64,000 nucleotides of DNA, taken from Metaclostridioides mangenotii (lineage in GTDB: Bacteria; Bacillota; Clostridia; Peptostreptococcales; Peptostreptococcaceae). The notes below the pieces were generated by a model that saw nothing but the letters and a program-made list of their open reading frames with translations, did no database searches and was not told the DNA's origin. Location: positions 186,001 through 250,000 of the forward strand of contig NZ_JAGGJX010000002.1 in NCBI RefSeq assembly GCF_017873185.1, written 5' to 3'. The position numbers were made by a program, and so were the translations under genes. This document shows, in pieces, positions 61,705 to 64,000 of this stretch (its first letter is position 1; each line of letters starts with the position of its first letter).

Positions 61705-62998
61705 TTTTAAACATCTAAAACTACTTTCAGAAGTTAAATCGAATAAAAGTATAAAATTTCTAACGCCGGCTGTTTTTAAAGGAAATCATTGCCCAATGCG
61801 TATAGCATCGGTTATTTCAAAAGATGTTGAAGGACTTTCCTCCTTACTTGTAGGTATGCAGGAGTGTACTACTTATTCAAGACTTTTCAGTCCAAATCCA
61901 GAAGGCAAGGACGGTGAACTTCACTGGCTTTATGTATTGGACTCGCATGAAGTGGTATTCGGATGTCGACAAGGTTTAATTGACTCTCTTATCAAGATGG
62001 ATAAATCCGGTGCAAAAGCGATTTTATTGATAGTAACTTGTATTCCTGAATTAATAGGTGAGGATATTGAAGGTATTATTTGTGAAATTCAACCCAAATT
62101 GAATGCTAAGGTTACTTTTGTAATGCTAGGTCAATTCAAAAATGTTAGCTATCCACCAGGTTCAAGGAAAACCATGGGGGCTCTTGGAATGCTGATGGAT
62201 GTAAAAGAAACTGATCCTATTCAAATTAATGTGCTGGGACGTGCGCCAAATGAAGAAGAAATTCCTATGCCCAATATACTTCAAGAATTAATAAATCAAG
62301 GTCTTAATTTACGTTTTCTTGCACCAGGAGCTTCTTTAGAATATTTCCAAATGGCTTCAGATGCTAGGCTAAATATAGTGGTTTCACCATATATGCAGCC
62401 ACTTGCAGTTAAAATGAAAAGAGATTTTGGTATACCATATATAGATTTACACAATATGTACGATGTAAATAGTATTTATAAAGCTTACGAGGATATTGCA
62501 GATCAATTTGGACTTAATCTACATGATGTTTTTGAGGAAGAAAGACAACAAGCGCTTAAATTGCAAAACCAAGCAGTTGAAAGGTTTAGAGGGCTTAAAT
62601 ATATATTCTTGCCTAGAGTTGATATGACAATTTCTTTAGCACACTATCTCACTAAGCTTGAAATGGAACCTCTACTTTTACATCTAGAAGAATATTATCC
62701 AGAGGACAAAACTAATGCAAAAGATATTATTTCAATGGGTTATAATCCATTAATTTGTAGAATGGTTAATCCTGAAGCAGATTTACCTATTTTAGAAAAG
62801 TTAGGTGCAGACTTGTATTTCGGATTTTCACCAAATATCAATAATAATAATATTACTTACGTGCCAGAGATATTTGATTTTTATGGACATATAGGATATA
62901 GCCGTACAGTTAGTGTACTAAAGATAATATTAAAGATATTGGACGAAAAAAACGACTTAAACAATGGAGGGACTGAATATGGGATTACACAGATTTAA
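61697..62998 (+). CDS. Nitrogenase-like component 1, D-type subunit
   Basis: 433 aa, TTG start with GAAGGAGG 8 bases upstream. Cluster-ligand type Cys: GNHCPM (32), [10 protein letters not shown] (57) and [14 protein letters not shown] (115), the three positions that hold the interface iron-sulfur cluster in NifD, ChlN and related proteins. The FeMo-cofactor Cys and His contexts of NifD are not seen. Other conserved pieces: [52 protein letters not shown]. It catalyses reduction of an unknown substrate together with the K subunit. It overlaps K by 20 bases. Confidence 0.88.
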   Translation: MNDFKHLKLLSEVKSNKSIKFLTPAVFKGNHCPMRIASVISKDVEGLSSLLVGMQECTTYSRLFSPNPEGKDGELHWLYVLDSHEVVFGCRQGLIDSLIKMDKSGAKAILLIVTCIPELIGEDIEGIICEIQPKLNAKVTFVMLGQFKNVSYPPGSRKTMGALGMLMDVKETDPIQINVLGRAPNEEEIPMPNILQELINQGLNLRFLAPGASLEYFQMASDARLNIVVSPYMQPLAVKMKRDFGIPYIDLHNMYDVNSIYKAYEDIADQFGLNLHDVFEEERQQALKLQNQAVERFRGLKYIFLPRVDMTISLAHYLTKLEMEPLLLHLEEYYPEDKTNAKDIISMGYNPLICRMVNPEADLPILEKLGADLYFGFSPNINNNNITYVPEIFDFYGHIGYSRTVSVLKIILKILDEKNDLNNGGTEYGITQI

Positions 62999-64000
62999 AC
63001 CAATTCCTTCAGGAAGAATGGGAACTCTTTGGACTATAGCTTCAATTAGAGATGCAGCTCTTATTGAGTTTGGATGCATGGGACATATGCTCTATAGCAG
63101 TGTAACACTAGAACGTTCAGGAGTATATGATGGGTGTAAACTATACTCTACACATATAGAAGAAACTGATATAGCTTTTGGTGATACAAGTAGACTTGAT
63201 AAAACTATTGAAAATATTATAGAAAAAGATTCCCCAAAAGTGATTTTTCTTTTACCATCATCTATACCCGAGGTAATAGGAATTGACCTTAAAGCTGTAT
63301 GCGAAAGTTTGCAGCTAAAATACCCTGAAGTTAAATTAATACCTTTTGGATGTGGAGGATTAGATGTTAAGCAGCATCAAGGTGTACAAGAGGCTCTTTT
63401 GTTATTAGTAAAAGAACTACCTGTAGATATAAAGAAAACGGATCAGCCAACTTTTAATATAATAGGATCTTGTGCCGATATTTTTAGATTTCAATCTGAT
63501 GCAAATGAAATAGTTAGAATTATGGATGGAACTTTTGGAATTAAGCCAGTTTGTGTTTTGAGTTCGGATACCTCTATTGAGGATATTGAAAATATGGGCA
63601 GCGCACATCTTAATATTGTTTTGCGCCGAGAAGGAATACCAGCAGCTAAATATCTAGAAAAGCGATTTGGGATACCGTATATTGTAGGAAGGCCTTATGG
63701 TATTGATGGAACATTGAGCTGGATTGACAAAATTGCAGATATTTTTAATTTAAATTTAAATACTGAGTTTTTAAAGAAAGAGAGAAAAAATGCAAGAAAA
63801 CAACTTAAGCCTGTAATACCATTATTTCTTCATATTGCAAAGTCTCATCCAGATGAAACGGTATTGTCTTTGGGTGGACATGCTGATGTAGTAAGTGGGA
63901 TACTTTCTTTTGGATGTAGTGAGCTTTTCTTATCTAAAGGAACTTGCTGGTGTGATAGCCCTGATATGGGAAGTGAAGAAATTCCTTTTTTTTCTGAAGA
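62979..64000 (+). CDS. Nitrogenase-like component 1, K-type subunit, cut by window edge
   Basis: 340 codons to the edge, no stop. GGAGG 8-9 bases before the ATG, inside the D gene. [39 protein letters not shown] with Cys33, STHIEETDIAFGDTSRLDK where nitrogenase has a second Cys, and LLPSSIPEVIGIDLKAV where the third Cys is Ser. So K offers one cluster ligand against three in D, the DPOR/CfbCD arrangement of a [4Fe-4S] cluster rather than a P-cluster. The closing GHADVVSGILSFGCSELFLS segment is a second-domain core strand. Confidence 0.85.
   Translation, partial: MGLHRFKPIPSGRMGTLWTIASIRDAALIEFGCMGHMLYSSVTLERSGVYDGCKLYSTHIEETDIAFGDTSRLDKTIENIIEKDSPKVIFLLPSSIPEVIGIDLKAVCESLQLKYPEVKLIPFGCGGLDVKQHQGVQEALLLLVKELPVDIKKTDQPTFNIIGSCADIFRFQSDANEIVRIMDGTFGIKPVCVLSSDTSIEDIENMGSAHLNIVLRREGIPAAKYLEKRFGIPYIVGRPYGIDGTLSWIDKIADIFNLNLNTEFLKKERKNARKQLKPVIPLFLHIAKSHPDETVLSLGGHADVVSGILSFGCSELFLSKGTCWCDSPDMGSEEIPFFSE

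Noticed and set aside
60946-64000. True nitrogen-fixation operon
   Set aside because: No cofactor-ligand residues in D, two of three cluster Cys missing in K, and no nifB/E/N seen.

Overview
The window is low-GC Firmicutes DNA. Enolase, SecG, RNase R, SmpB and tmRNA occur in the order known from Clostridioides difficile and relatives. Two large cell-wall proteins carry CWB2 (PF04122) repeats, and the tmRNA tag reads ADDNYALAA. This points to Peptostreptococcaceae (Clostridioides, Paraclostridium, Romboutsia group); the genus cannot be fixed from sequence reading alone.

Layout. 0-3.4 kb is core: end of a probable tpiA, gpmI, eno, secG. 3.4-11 kb interrupts the secG-rnr neighbourhood. It holds a tiny Cys/Arg-rich gene, a small MDCNDK protein, a chimeric membrane ORF, a 943-aa DUF11 protein with a Cys-rich tail (spore-surface candidate), and a PadR/DUF4097 operon. 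11-15.5 kb returns to core: rnr, an AIM24-family gene, smpB, ssrA.

From 15.5 kb to at least 60.4 kb the DNA looks like repeated insertion at the 3' end of ssrA. An integrase remnant abuts ssrA. A second copy of the ssrA 3' flank plus integrase remnant sits at 49.6-49.9 kb. Six copies of a 31-32 nt element ending in the tmRNA terminus TCTCCACCA, or a close variant, lie at 33.9, 36.5, 44.1, 46.5, 49.6 and 60.4 kb, with a looser one at 57.5 kb. Between them are many pieces of the same few genes: an ATP-dependent DNA ligase (8 loci), the C-terminus of an Amidase_3 endolysin (about 10 loci), a Y-family polymerase (1 intact, 1 fragment), ferritin-like proteins (2), the Cys/Arg mini-gene (3) and the MDCNDK gene (2, one broken). 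This is the graveyard of a family of related elements whose lysis cassette lay next to the attachment site.

Intact cargo includes GNAT and flavodoxin-type enzymes, a MarR regulator with flanking operators next to a pentapeptide-repeat gene, DinB-type polymerase, a TSUP transporter, an APC permease, a CofE-like protein with LysR regulator, an AgrA-type regulator with a frameshifted sensor and an intact ABC exporter, a DbpA-type helicase, a GtrII-type glucosyltransferase, and two CWB2 proteins. At 55.6-57.5 kb a divergent ldh / PrfA-like regulator pair is separated by a perfect PrfA-box sequence and a cre-like palindrome. The window ends in a nitrogenase-like H-D-K operon, last gene cut by the edge. 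Its cysteine pattern (three in D, one in K) suggests a DPOR/CfbCD-type reductase rather than nitrogen fixation.
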